From NCBI RefSeq assembly GCF_902459735.1, contig NZ_CABPRV010000001.1:186001-250000 (forward strand): DNA of 64,000 bases, given 5' to 3'. The notes beneath the pieces were generated by a model. It was not told where the DNA came from. It made no database searches and saw only the letters and a program-made list of their open reading frames with translations. Below are positions 34,539-42,617 of this stretch, in pieces (positions within the stretch are counted from its first letter, which is position 1; every line of letters starts with the position of its first letter). The stretch comes from Pandoraea capi (GTDB lineage: Bacteria > Pseudomonadota > Gammaproteobacteria > Burkholderiales > Burkholderiaceae). The position numbers were made by a program, and so were the translations under genes.

Positions 34539-35190
34539 GCTTTGTGCTCCCTCTGTGACGAGATACACCGCAGTTTGCGCGCCCGTCCAGTGCACCGTTG
34601 ACCGAAGCATCCAACAGAATGGCGCCCAATCCTTATTTCAGAAAGGATTCGTAAGGTGCACTGAGACGTTTCGCCGGCATCATCATTGAGAAATATGCCG
34701 AAAAGTACAAATTTCGTCGACGTTGGACGACATAAGGCGAAATTATAGCCATTTTGTCACATACCCCTCGCCTTACCGCGCCGCTCGCGTCATACCGGAC
34801 GTTGCTCAGCGCGAAGGATCACCCTCGCAATCTTCACACTGTGCAGCCGGCGCACCCCGGCATGGCCGACGGCGCCGCACACGGGCCATCGCAGCGCCCG
34901 CATCGCCGAGCGCCTTGTCCAGTGCGGGTCGAAGCCGTTATCGAACCGTCCACGGGGACTAAAGCGACCGCCGCACGGCGTGATTTCGCCCCGGATCGCG
35001 CTCTCCACATTTCGCCGTGGGCGTCGATTCGCTCGTTCGTGCTGGGTCGATTCCCAATGTCTCGCGCCGGTCATCTCTGTTCACAAAGTCCCAACAACTG
35101 AAAACAGTTTGTCAGGCGTCCTTTGATTAGGATCGCCACAGGTCCGCATCCCGGTTGGTTTGCGGCAGACATTGGCCTATTTCCCGATCG
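34539..35190. other. Divergent intergenic region between the two-component operon and macAB
   Basis: A 650-bp gap without a convincing gene. It must contain promoters for both directions. The part 34650-34770 is AT-rich (repeated AAATTT-like tracts) and is the likelier promoter for the minus-strand operon. An inverted repeat AATCCTT (34628-34634) and AAGGATT (34643-34649) lies at its edge and could bind the response regulator encoded downstream. Confidence 0.55.
34628..34649. promoter_or_regulatory. Inverted repeat AATCCTT-N8-AAGGATT, candidate regulator site
   Basis: Perfect 7-bp arms separated by 8 bp, about 90 bp upstream of the small ORF that heads the second two-component operon. Autoregulation by an OmpR-type protein would more often use direct repeats, so the binding factor is open. 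Confidence 0.4.
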
Positions 35191-36378
35191 ATGAAGCGTT
35201 TCCCGCGGCTCGTTGCCTTGCTAATTGCCTTGTTATCCCGTCTGCGGAAGTCGCGTCGCCTTATGGGCGTAGCGGTCGCGATCGTCGTCGCCTGTGGTCT
35301 GGCGCTCTGGCTCTGGCCGCGTGCGAAGCCCCCCGCTTATCTTTTCGCCACCGTCAAACATGCGGATCTCGAAGATGCGGTGCTCGCCACCGGCGTGCTC
35401 CAGCCCATCAAGCAGGTCGAAGTCGGCTCGCAGGCCAACGGGCAGCTTCGCTCGCTCAAGGTCGTGCTCGGCGATACCGTCACCAGGGGACAACTGCTCG
35501 CGGAAATCGATCCGACCTCCAGCGATAACGACCTGCGCGAAGCCAGCGCCGGACTGACGACGCTCGCGGCCGACCGGCGCGCGAAGGCCATTCGTCACGC
35601 GCAGGCCGATCGCGAACTCGCACGCCAGCGTCAATTGGCACGCGACGACGCGACCTCGCCACGCGATCTCGAGAAGGCGCGCACCGAAGCCGAAGCGCTC
35701 ACCGCCGAACTCGCCTCGCTCGATTCGCAGATCAGCCAGCAAAAGGTCAAGGTCGACAAGGCGCGCACGAATCTTTCCTACACGCGCATCACCGCCCCCA
35801 TCAACGGCACCGTGACCGCCATCACCACGCAGGAAGGCCAGACGGTGACGGCGATCTATCAGATTCCGACGATCCTGAAAGTCGCCGACCTGTCGATGAT
35901 GACGGTGCGCGCGCAGGTCTCGGAAGCCGACGTGGTGCGCATTCGCGCCGGGCAGCCGGTGTACTTCACGATCCTCGGCGCTCCCGACAAGCGCTACGAA
36001 GGCAAGCTGCGCGTGATTCAGCCGTCGCCGGAAAAGATCAACAACGCGATCTTCTTCAACGCGCTTTTCGACGTGCCGAATCCGAGCGGCGTGCTGCGTC
36101 CCGACATGACGGCGCAGGTGTCGATCGTCAGCTCACGGATCGCGAACGCGCTGACGTTTCCGTCGGTCGCGCTCGGCGAGAAACGTGCCGATGGCCGTTA
36201 TCGTGTTCGCGTGCTCGACGCGCAGGGCAACGCTCACGCGCGCTGGGTCAGGGTCGGGCTCGACAACCGTCTCACCGCGCAAGCGCTCGACGGTCTGTCG
36301 GCGGGCGATCGCGTCGTGACCGCCGATCCGACCGACGCGCCGCCGCCTGGCAGCAACGACTCGGGGACCCTGCTGTGA
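35191..36378 (+). CDS. macA: MacA-like periplasmic adaptor of a tripartite efflux pump
   Basis: A 395-residue membrane-fusion protein. It has an N-terminal membrane anchor (about 25-46, GVAVAIVVACGLALWLW), the lipoyl half-motif VGSQANGQLRSLKVVLGDTVTRGQLLAEID, a coiled-coil hairpin (about 110-190, Ala/Arg/Glu-rich), and the returning lipoyl half SYTRITAPINGTVTAITTQEGQTVTA. The beta-barrel and membrane-proximal domains follow. It would join the MacB ATPase to the outer-membrane factor encoded after it. The stop overlaps the macB GTG by 4 bp. The ATG at 35191 lacks a good ribosome site; an internal ATG at residue 25 is an alternative. Confidence 0.9.
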   Translation: MKRFPRLVALLIALLSRLRKSRRLMGVAVAIVVACGLALWLWPRAKPPAYLFATVKHADLEDAVLATGVLQPIKQVEVGSQANGQLRSLKVVLGDTVTRGQLLAEIDPTSSDNDLREASAGLTTLAADRRAKAIRHAQADRELARQRQLARDDATSPRDLEKARTEAEALTAELASLDSQISQQKVKVDKARTNLSYTRITAPINGTVTAITTQEGQTVTAIYQIPTILKVADLSMMTVRAQVSEADVVRIRAGQPVYFTILGAPDKRYEGKLRVIQPSPEKINNAIFFNALFDVPNPSGVLRPDMTAQVSIVSSRIANALTFPSVALGEKRADGRYRVRVLDAQGNAHARWVRVGLDNRLTAQALDGLSAGDRVVTADPTDAPPPGSNDSGTLL

Positions 36379-38516
36379 CGCACGCCGACGCCCCCCTCCT
36401 GTGCCTTACCGGCATCTCGCGCACGTTCGGCGAGGGCGTGGGGGCCGTGAGCGTGCTGCGCGACGTCGACCTCGTCATCCGGCGCGGCGAGATGGTCGCG
36501 ATCATGGGGCCGTCCGGTTCCGGCAAGTCGACGCTGATGAATGTACTCGGCTGCCTCGACCGCGCCAGCGCCGGACGCTACGAGATCGATGGACGGGACG
36601 TCGCCTCGCTGTCCGATGACGAACTTGCGCAACTGCGACGCGAGTATTTCGGTTTCATCTTCCAGCGCTATCACCTGATGGGGCATCTCACGGCGCAGGG
36701 CAATGTGGAAGTGCCTGCCGTGTACGCCGGGACTTCCCGCGCGCAGCGTGCGTCGCGCTCCGTAGCCCTGCTCGACCGTCTCGGACTCGACAGGCACCAC
36801 GCGCATCGCCCGGCGCAGATGTCAGGCGGACAACAGCAACGCGTGAGCATCGCCCGCGCGCTGATGAATGGCGGCGACATCATTCTTGCCGACGAACCGA
36901 CCGGCGCACTCGATAGCCACAGCGGGCTGGAAGTCATGCACATCCTGCGCGAACTTCACGCGCGCGGACACACGATCATTCTCGTGACGCACGATCCCGG
37001 TGTCGCGGCGTGGGCGCAACGCGTCATTGAGATCGCTGACGGACGCATTCAGCGCGATCGCATCAACGACACACCGCAAGCATCGCCCCCGTCACCGGCA
37101 TCACCGGCATCACCGGCATCACCGGCATCACTGGCATCACTGGCATCAATGGCATCACCGGCATCACTGGCATCAATGGCATCGACGGCGGGCCAATTGT
37201 CTGGCGATCCGGAACGCTCCGCGTCACGAGAGGCCTCGTCGACACTGTCGGTCTCATCGCCCGCGATAGCGTCGTTGTGTGCCAGCCGTCGTCACACGCT
37301 CGCGCGCTGGCTGCAAGGCTGGCCCACGTTCGCGGAGAGTCTGTCGATGGCGTGGCACGCGCTCGCGTCGCACCGGCTTCGCACCGGGCTGACGATGCTC
37401 GGCATCATCATCGGCATCACGTCGGTCGTCTCGCTCTCGGCCATCGGCGAGGGCACCAAACGGCGCGTACTCGACGACATCGGCAACATCGCCCCCAACA
37501 CGATCACCGTGCTGCGCGGCAAGGACTTCAACGACGACAAGGCTGCCGAGATTCGCACGCTGCTGCCGCGCGACGCCTCGCTGCTCGCGGCGCAGCCCTA
37601 CACCGACAGCGTGTCGCCGCAGGTCGGTCCGCGCACGGCCCGCATGCGCTTCGGACGTCTTGACACCGACGCACAGGTTCACGGCGAAGGCGCCGACTTC
37701 CTGCGGGCCAACGGATTGAAGCTGGCCCGTGGACGCAGCTTCGACGCCGCCGAAGTCGAGCGTCAGGCGCAAGTCGCGCTGCTCGGCGAAAACACGCTCA
37801 AGAAGCTGATGCCGAACGGCGGCGACCCCGTCGGTCAAATCGTGCTCGCCGGGTCGCTGCCGCTGCGCGTCATCGGTGTGGTGAAAGATCGCTCGTCGAT
37901 GTTCGTGAGCCGCGCGCTCAACGTCTATGTGCCCTGGACGACGGTCGCGAGCCGACTGGCCGGACAGCAGCATCTGGAGTCGATCACGGTGCGCATTCTC
38001 GACGGACATCCGCCTGCGGCGGCCGAAGCCGGCATCGTTCGCGTGCTCACGCGAGCGCACGGCCAGAAGGACTTCTTCACGTTCAACATGGACACGATCG
38101 TGAAGTCGATCTCGCGCACGAGCCAGATGCTCACGCTGCTGCTTTCGTTCGTCGCGCTGATTTCGCTCGTTGTCGGCGGCATCGGCGTGATGAACATCAT
38201 GCTGGTCTCGGTGACGGAGCGCACGCGCGAAATCGGCATCCGACGCGCCATCGGCGCACGGCGTCAGGACATTCTCCGGCAGTTCCTCATCGAAGCGGTG
38301 CTGGTCTGCCTGATGGGCGGCGCGGTCGGCGTCGCGCTGTCGTATGCGATCGGCTGGCTGGTGTCGACGTTCGTGCCGCAAGTCGCCGTGGTGTTCTCCG
38401 CGAAAACGTTCGCCGCAGCGCTCTCCTGCGCGTGTGCCATCGGCATGCTCAGTGGCTGGCTGCCCGCGCGCAGTGCGGCCCGCCTCGATCCGGTCGATGC
38501 CCTCGCCCGTGAATGA
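36375..38516 (+). CDS. macB: MacB-like ABC exporter (ATPase fused to permease)
   Basis: A 713-residue MacB protein. The ATPase domain (about 1-230) has Walker A GPSGSGKST, Q-loop FIFQRYHLMGHL, signature MSGGQQQR and Walker B IILADEPTGALD. The permease has one helix (GLTMLGIIIGITSVVSLSAIGEG), a large periplasmic MacB_PCD domain, and three C-terminal helices with LVVGGIGVMNIMLVSVTERTREIGIRRAIGA. It is about 60 residues longer than E. coli MacB because of a linker made of (Ser-X-Ala) repeats near residues 240-272. It exports macrolide-like drugs, peptides or siderophores in related systems; the substrate is not determinable here. The GTG start is coupled to macA. Confidence 0.93.
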   Translation: MTHADAPLLCLTGISRTFGEGVGAVSVLRDVDLVIRRGEMVAIMGPSGSGKSTLMNVLGCLDRASAGRYEIDGRDVASLSDDELAQLRREYFGFIFQRYHLMGHLTAQGNVEVPAVYAGTSRAQRASRSVALLDRLGLDRHHAHRPAQMSGGQQQRVSIARALMNGGDIILADEPTGALDSHSGLEVMHILRELHARGHTIILVTHDPGVAAWAQRVIEIADGRIQRDRINDTPQASPPSPASPASPASPASLASLASMASPASLASMASTAGQLSGDPERSASREASSTLSVSSPAIASLCASRRHTLARWLQGWPTFAESLSMAWHALASHRLRTGLTMLGIIIGITSVVSLSAIGEGTKRRVLDDIGNIAPNTITVLRGKDFNDDKAAEIRTLLPRDASLLAAQPYTDSVSPQVGPRTARMRFGRLDTDAQVHGEGADFLRANGLKLARGRSFDAAEVERQAQVALLGENTLKKLMPNGGDPVGQIVLAGSLPLRVIGVVKDRSSMFVSRALNVYVPWTTVASRLAGQQHLESITVRILDGHPPAAAEAGIVRVLTRAHGQKDFFTFNMDTIVKSISRTSQMLTLLLSFVALISLVVGGIGVMNIMLVSVTERTREIGIRRAIGARRQDILRQFLIEAVLVCLMGGAVGVALSYAIGWLVSTFVPQVAVVFSAKTFAAALSCACAIGMLSGWLPARSAARLDPVDALARE
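37092..37190 (+). repeat. Eleven 9-bp repeats encoding (Ser-X-Ala)n in the MacB linker
   Basis: Units are TCACCGGCA x4, TCACTGGCA x2, TCAATGGCA, TCACCGGCA, TCACTGGCA, TCAATGGCA and a diverged TCGACGGCG. They encode SPA, SLA, SMA and STA. As the unit is three codons, gain or loss keeps the frame and would only change linker length between the ATPase and the permease. Confidence 0.93.
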
Positions 38517-38568
38517 TTGCCCCCCGCCGTCCCGCGGCGCCCCCCTCAGGCTCGGGATGGCTTTTACA

Positions 38569-38607
38569 CCCCGCGCGCGATTCGGTGTCGCGCGCGGGGG
38601 TCTTTTT
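38569..38607 (+). terminator. Intrinsic terminator between macB and the outer-membrane factor gene
   Basis: Perfect 12-bp arms CCCCGCGCGCGA (38569-38580) and TCGCGCGCGGGG (38588-38599) with a 7-nt loop, followed by GTCTTTTTG. It lies 53 bp after macB and 58 bp before the next gene on the same strand. Confidence 0.85.
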
Positions 38608-38664
38608 GTCCAATTCACGCGCATGCGCACCGGTAGCCTCGCGTGCGCCGATGCAATACCTCCG

Positions 38665-40173
38665 ATGATTCGTCTCCCACGCCCCTCCCGTCCGATCCCA
38701 TCATGGCTTGCCTTGTCGCAGAGCGTACGCATCGTCCCCCTTGCCGTATCTGTCGCCGTAGCCCTGATCACCTCGGGATGCGCGCTCACGCGCACGGACT
38801 ATGAGCGCCCGGCGTTGCCGGTGCCGGCCCACTTCGGTACGCCCATCGACGGCACACAGCAGGGTGCAGCGCCTGACGCCGCTGGGTCAGCCAATGCGCA
38901 GAACCCGCCCGATGCAGACATCGCGCCGTGGTGGCAGGCGTTTCGCGAGCCTCAACTCGATACCCTCGTCGTGCAGGCGCTCGCCGGCAACCCGGGGCTC
39001 GCACTCAAGGCATTGCAGGCGGATCGCGACGCGCTACAGGCCGGACTGACGCACGCCAACCGCTGGCCGCAGTTCACCGCCAGCCTCAGCGGCGCCAAGT
39101 CGCGCGCGCTCGACGGCGGCCGCGCCGCGCTCGCGTATGACGGGCAAACGCGCACGACGTCCGGCGCGAATCTCGGCATCAGCTATGAAATCGATCTCTG
39201 GAACAAGCTCGGTGCACAACGCGACGCCGCCAACTGGCAAGCTGCCGCGAGTACATGGGAGCGGCGCGCCGCAGCACTGTCGCTGTCGAGTCAGGTAGCG
39301 TCGCTGTACTGGCGAGTGGCCTATCTGAACGAGAACGTGCGCAGTGCGACGGCAGACCTCGACGCCGCCAATCGGGTGGTGACGGTCGTCGAAGCGCGTC
39401 GCCGGGCGGGGGCCGTGTCGGCGCTCGATCCGGTGCAGGCGCAGCAGGATCGCGACGCGGTGGCCGGGGCGCTGGCTGAATGGGAACGTCTGCGCGACGT
39501 CGCGCGACATGCATTGGCGAATGCGTTGGGGCGTCCGGCACAAACCCGCTTCGCCGAGCGTGATTCGCTCGCCCCCGTGCAGTTGCCCGACGTCGCGCCG
39601 GGACTGCCCGCATCGCTGCTCGCACAGCGCCCCGATCTCGCAGCGGCCGAGACGCGCGTTCGCGCCCGTCTGGCCGACGTCGACGCCGCCCGTCTGTCGT
39701 TCTATCCGTCGCTCACGCTGACCGGCACGGCCGCGACCAGCAGCGACGCGCTCTCCCGTCTGCTCGCCAATCCCGTCGGCACACTCGCCGCGACAATTGC
39801 GATGCCCTTCCTTCAGGTGCAAACGGCGCGCTTCACCACGGCGCTCGCACGCAACGATTACGCGCAATCCGTCACCACATTCCGCAGTACGTTGCTGACT
39901 GCACTGACCGAAGTGGAAGACGCCCTCGCGGCGCGTGAGCGCACGGCGTCGCAATACGCCTCGCTCGCCAGCGCCGCCACGTTGGCGCAACGCGCGGCAG
40001 ACCTCTCGGGCGCGCGCTATCGCGCCGGGGACATCGACCTGCAAACGTGGCTCGACGCGCAGCGACTCGCACGTCAGGCGCGTCGTAACGCCGCGCAGTC
40101 GCGGCTCGATCAGATCGACGCGACGCTCACGCTCGTCAAGGCGCTCGGCGGTACGCTGGGGACAGCGTCATGA
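38665..40173 (+). CDS. NodT/TolC-like outer-membrane efflux lipoprotein
   Basis: A 502-residue outer-membrane factor. The lipoprotein signal ends at lipobox ITSGC (C39), followed by ALTRTDYERPALPVPAHF, typical of NodT-type OMFs. The body shows the duplicated OEP fold: WWQAFREPQLDTLVVQALAGNPGLALKALQADRDALQAG, then VRARLADVDAARLSFYPSLTLTGTAATSSDALSRLL. It would form the trimeric channel for the MacAB pump encoded just before. Upstream in-frame ATGs exist, but the signal sequence starts best at 38665. Its last 38 bp overlap the convergent SDR gene. Confidence 0.9.
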   Translation: MIRLPRPSRPIPSWLALSQSVRIVPLAVSVAVALITSGCALTRTDYERPALPVPAHFGTPIDGTQQGAAPDAAGSANAQNPPDADIAPWWQAFREPQLDTLVVQALAGNPGLALKALQADRDALQAGLTHANRWPQFTASLSGAKSRALDGGRAALAYDGQTRTTSGANLGISYEIDLWNKLGAQRDAANWQAAASTWERRAAALSLSSQVASLYWRVAYLNENVRSATADLDAANRVVTVVEARRRAGAVSALDPVQAQQDRDAVAGALAEWERLRDVARHALANALGRPAQTRFAERDSLAPVQLPDVAPGLPASLLAQRPDLAAAETRVRARLADVDAARLSFYPSLTLTGTAATSSDALSRLLANPVGTLAATIAMPFLQVQTARFTTALARNDYAQSVTTFRSTLLTALTEVEDALAARERTASQYASLASAATLAQRAADLSGARYRAGDIDLQTWLDAQRLARQARRNAAQSRLDQIDATLTLVKALGGTLGTAS

Positions 40174-41242
40174 GCAGCGCCGCCACGTCCGGATACTTCA
40201 GACGGTAGCCGAGTTCGCGCTTGAGCCGCGTGTTGACCAGACGTCGCGACTCCGACATGAAGGACAGCAATGTCGGTTCGAGCACCTGCTTCGCCTCGTC
40301 GCGGGAGATGCGCGGCGCGCGCGGCAAGCCGAAGGTATCCGCCACGTGGTCGAAGTACTCGCCCATGCGCCAGTCGGTGTCGTCGCTCGCGTGCACGACA
40401 CGCTGCGCCTTGCCGCGCCACATCGTGCGAATCAGGATCGCGGCGAGATCGTCGGCATGGATATGGTTGGTGTAGACGTCGTCCGACGCCTGCAAGGCGG
40501 GCGTGCCCTTCTGCAACCGTGCGAGCGGCAGACGTTGCGCTGCGTAGATCCCCGGAATTCGCACCACCGACGCGCGCCACATCCCCCGGCCCCGGGCGGT
40601 ATGACGCCATGACGCACGCGTGCCCGACGTCCCGGCTACCTGCGGCCCCCGCGCTCGCGGGGCCCCCGCCGCCGCCGAGCGTCGCGGATTGCGTGCGTGG
40701 AAGGCGGGACGGCCGAGGCTGCGCACGGTGCGCTCGGCGTCGACCCGGCGCTGGCCGCGCGGCGAACGCGGCATGGGCGTGCGGGTCTCATCGACATATG
40801 CCCCGCCGCAATCGCCATAGACGCCGCTGGTGCTCGCGTAGACGAGAATCCGGGAAGGCGAAGGACGTGACGCGGGCGCGCCTGCCCGGGCGCGATACCC
40901 CCCCTCGGGTACAATATTGCGTTTGTATGGTCGGGTCAGCGCGGCGCGCAATCGACGGGTACGAAGATCCTGTGTACCGTTGCCGGCAACGGCCGCAGGC
41001 GGCGCCAGATGCAGGACCCGTGGGGCCAGATGGCCGATGCGTTGCAGCCGCTGTGCGTCGTCCAGATTGGCGACGACAGGCACCGCACCCGCCGCCCGCA
41101 AGGCTGCATGACGCGCATCGCTGGACGTCACAGCAAAGACACGAAAGCGTTTGACGAGCGCCGGCAGGGCACGCATGCCGACGTCGCCACAGCCCACGAT
41201 CAAGAGGCGCGGGCGACCGAAGGATTTGGACGGTTTTTTCAT
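40136..41242 (-). CDS. NAD(P)-binding SDR/epimerase-like protein (YeeZ-like) with low-complexity inserts
   Basis: A 368-residue protein. The Rossmann motif is LLIVGCGDVGMRALPAL, with later YASTSGVYGDCGGAYVDET (the active-site T/S-Y-xxx-like stretch is degenerate), SVVRIPGIYAAQRLPL and YTNHIHADDLAAILIR. This resembles E. coli YeeZ, which is about 100 residues shorter. The difference lies in two Arg/Ala/Gly/Pro-rich inserts, near residues 110-130 and 175-220. The ATG at 41242 is only 15 bp from the divergent reductase ATG at 41258. The function is unknown. Confidence 0.8.
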   Translation of the reverse strand: MKKPSKSFGRPRLLIVGCGDVGMRALPALVKRFRVFAVTSSDARHAALRAAGAVPVVANLDDAQRLQRIGHLAPRVLHLAPPAAVAGNGTQDLRTRRLRAALTRPYKRNIVPEGGYRARAGAPASRPSPSRILVYASTSGVYGDCGGAYVDETRTPMPRSPRGQRRVDAERTVRSLGRPAFHARNPRRSAAAGAPRARGPQVAGTSGTRASWRHTARGRGMWRASVVRIPGIYAAQRLPLARLQKGTPALQASDDVYTNHIHADDLAAILIRTMWRGKAQRVVHASDDTDWRMGEYFDHVADTFGLPRAPRISRDEAKQVLEPTLLSFMSESRRLVNTRLKRELGYRLKYPDVAALLMTLSPAYRRAP

Positions 41243-41257
41243 TTTTCGGATTGTAGT

Positions 41258-42292
41258 ATGGCTTACAACGTTACCCTCGTGCCGAGCGGGCGCGAGTTCC
41301 AGGTCGAAGACGGCGAGGCCGTGCTCTCCGCGGCGCTGCGTCAGGGCATCGGTCTGCCGTACGGATGCAAGAACGGCGGCTGCGGGTCGTGCAAGGCCAA
41401 GCTCGTCGAGGGCACCGTCGAACACGGCGCCCACTCCAGTTCGGCCCTCACCAAGGACGAAGAAACGCGCGGTTTCGCCCTGCTGTGCTGCGCCCACACC
41501 AAGGGCGATCTCGTGATCGAGTCGCGCGAGGTCAAGGGCATCGGCGATATCCCGGTCAAACGCCTGCCGTGCCGCGTGAACGCGCTGGAACGCCGCGCCG
41601 ACGACGTCATCGTCATGCGTCTGCAACTGCCCGCCAACGAACGCTTCCAATACCTCTCCGGGCAGTACATCGAATTCATCCTCAAGGACGGCAAGCGTCG
41701 CAGCTATTCGATGGCGACCGCGCCGCATGAGGAAGGCTTCCTCGAACTGCACCTGCGCCACATGCCCGGCGGCGTGTTCACCGATCACGTGTTCAACAAC
41801 ATGAAGGAGCGCGAAATCCTGCGCTTCGAGGGACCGCTGGGCACGTTCTTCCTGCGTGAGGATTCCGACAAGCCTATCGTGTTACTCGCTTCGGGCACCG
41901 GCTTCGCACCGATCAAGGCCATCGTCGAGCATGCCGCGCACAAGGGGCTCGACCGGCCGATGACGCTCTACTGGGGCGCGCGTCGGTTGAAGGACATCTA
42001 CCTGCGCGAACTGGCCGAGCAGTGGGCACGCGAGATCCCCGGCTTCCGGTTCGTACCGGTGCTCTCCGACGCCGCGCCGGAAGACCAGTGGCAGGGACGC
42101 ACGGGCTTCGTGCATCGCGCCGTGGCCGAAGACCTTGCCGACATGTCGGGTTACGAGGTCTATGCCTGCGGGGCGCCGGTGATGGTCGAATCGGCCCGGC
42201 GCGACTTCATCGCGCATCACGGACTGCCGGAAGACGCCTTCTACGCCGACGCCTTCACGACCGAAGCCGATAACCCTGGCGGCGGTGAGTGA
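41258..42292 (+). CDS. ascD: CDP-6-deoxy-delta-3,4-glucoseen reductase-like ferredoxin oxidoreductase
   Basis: A 344-residue electron-transfer protein. The N-terminal plant-type [2Fe-2S] ferredoxin domain carries the cluster cysteines PYGCKNGGCGSCKAK...LLCCAH. It is followed by an FAD-binding domain (GKRRSYSMATAP) and an NAD(P)-binding domain (VLLASGTGFAPIKAIVEH, YACGAPVMVESARRDF). This order matches AscD/RfbI-type reductases and toluene-monooxygenase-type reductases. In Burkholderiaceae such genes are annotated as CDP-6-deoxy-delta-3,4-glucoseen reductase, but no deoxysugar genes are nearby, so the electron acceptor is uncertain and the symbol is tentative. Confidence 0.85.
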   Translation: MAYNVTLVPSGREFQVEDGEAVLSAALRQGIGLPYGCKNGGCGSCKAKLVEGTVEHGAHSSSALTKDEETRGFALLCCAHTKGDLVIESREVKGIGDIPVKRLPCRVNALERRADDVIVMRLQLPANERFQYLSGQYIEFILKDGKRRSYSMATAPHEEGFLELHLRHMPGGVFTDHVFNNMKEREILRFEGPLGTFFLREDSDKPIVLLASGTGFAPIKAIVEHAAHKGLDRPMTLYWGARRLKDIYLRELAEQWAREIPGFRFVPVLSDAAPEDQWQGRTGFVHRAVAEDLADMSGYEVYACGAPVMVESARRDFIAHHGLPEDAFYADAFTTEADNPGGGE

Positions 42293-42617
42293 CCTGACAG
42301 GACGCCGTGACGCCGTCATGGCATCCGGCCCTCGCTGATCGACGTGCCCGTCAGGGGAATGCGCAAAAGATGCACGCAAACCACAGTCCGTGCATTCCCT
42401 TTGACAAGCGCCGCGTCACCGTCTTATGCTTGCCGACATGAACCTGATTGCCATCGCCTCGATCCGACGTCGCCGTACGCTGCCCCAACCGGGATGCCGC
42501 GCGGCACGCTATCGACTGCGATAACAACGCAAGTTCTCAAGCACAGCGAAGCCACGGGCAACCCCCGTGGCTTTTTTTATTCCCTCGTCTCTTTTCCCTT
42601 TGCCTCCGGAGACCGTC
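42293..42617. other. Intergenic region upstream of the ArgD-like gene
   Basis: A 325-bp gap on the plus strand between the reductase and aminotransferase genes. It holds a strong terminator near its end (42550-42578) and nothing else recognisable. Short frames here have no domain. Confidence 0.6.
42550..42578 (+). terminator. Intrinsic terminator or attenuator before the ArgD-like gene
   Basis: Perfect 9-bp arms AGCCACGGG (42550-42558) and CCCGTGGCT (42564-42572) with a CAACC loop and seven T. It ends only 40 bp before the next start codon and 258 bp after the previous stop, so it may lie in the leader of the aminotransferase mRNA. Confidence 0.8.

Noticed and set aside
34723-35101. Short open frames in the gap before macA
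   Set aside because: Pro/Arg/Ser-rich with no motif or ribosome site. Two frames overlap each other, which argues against coding.
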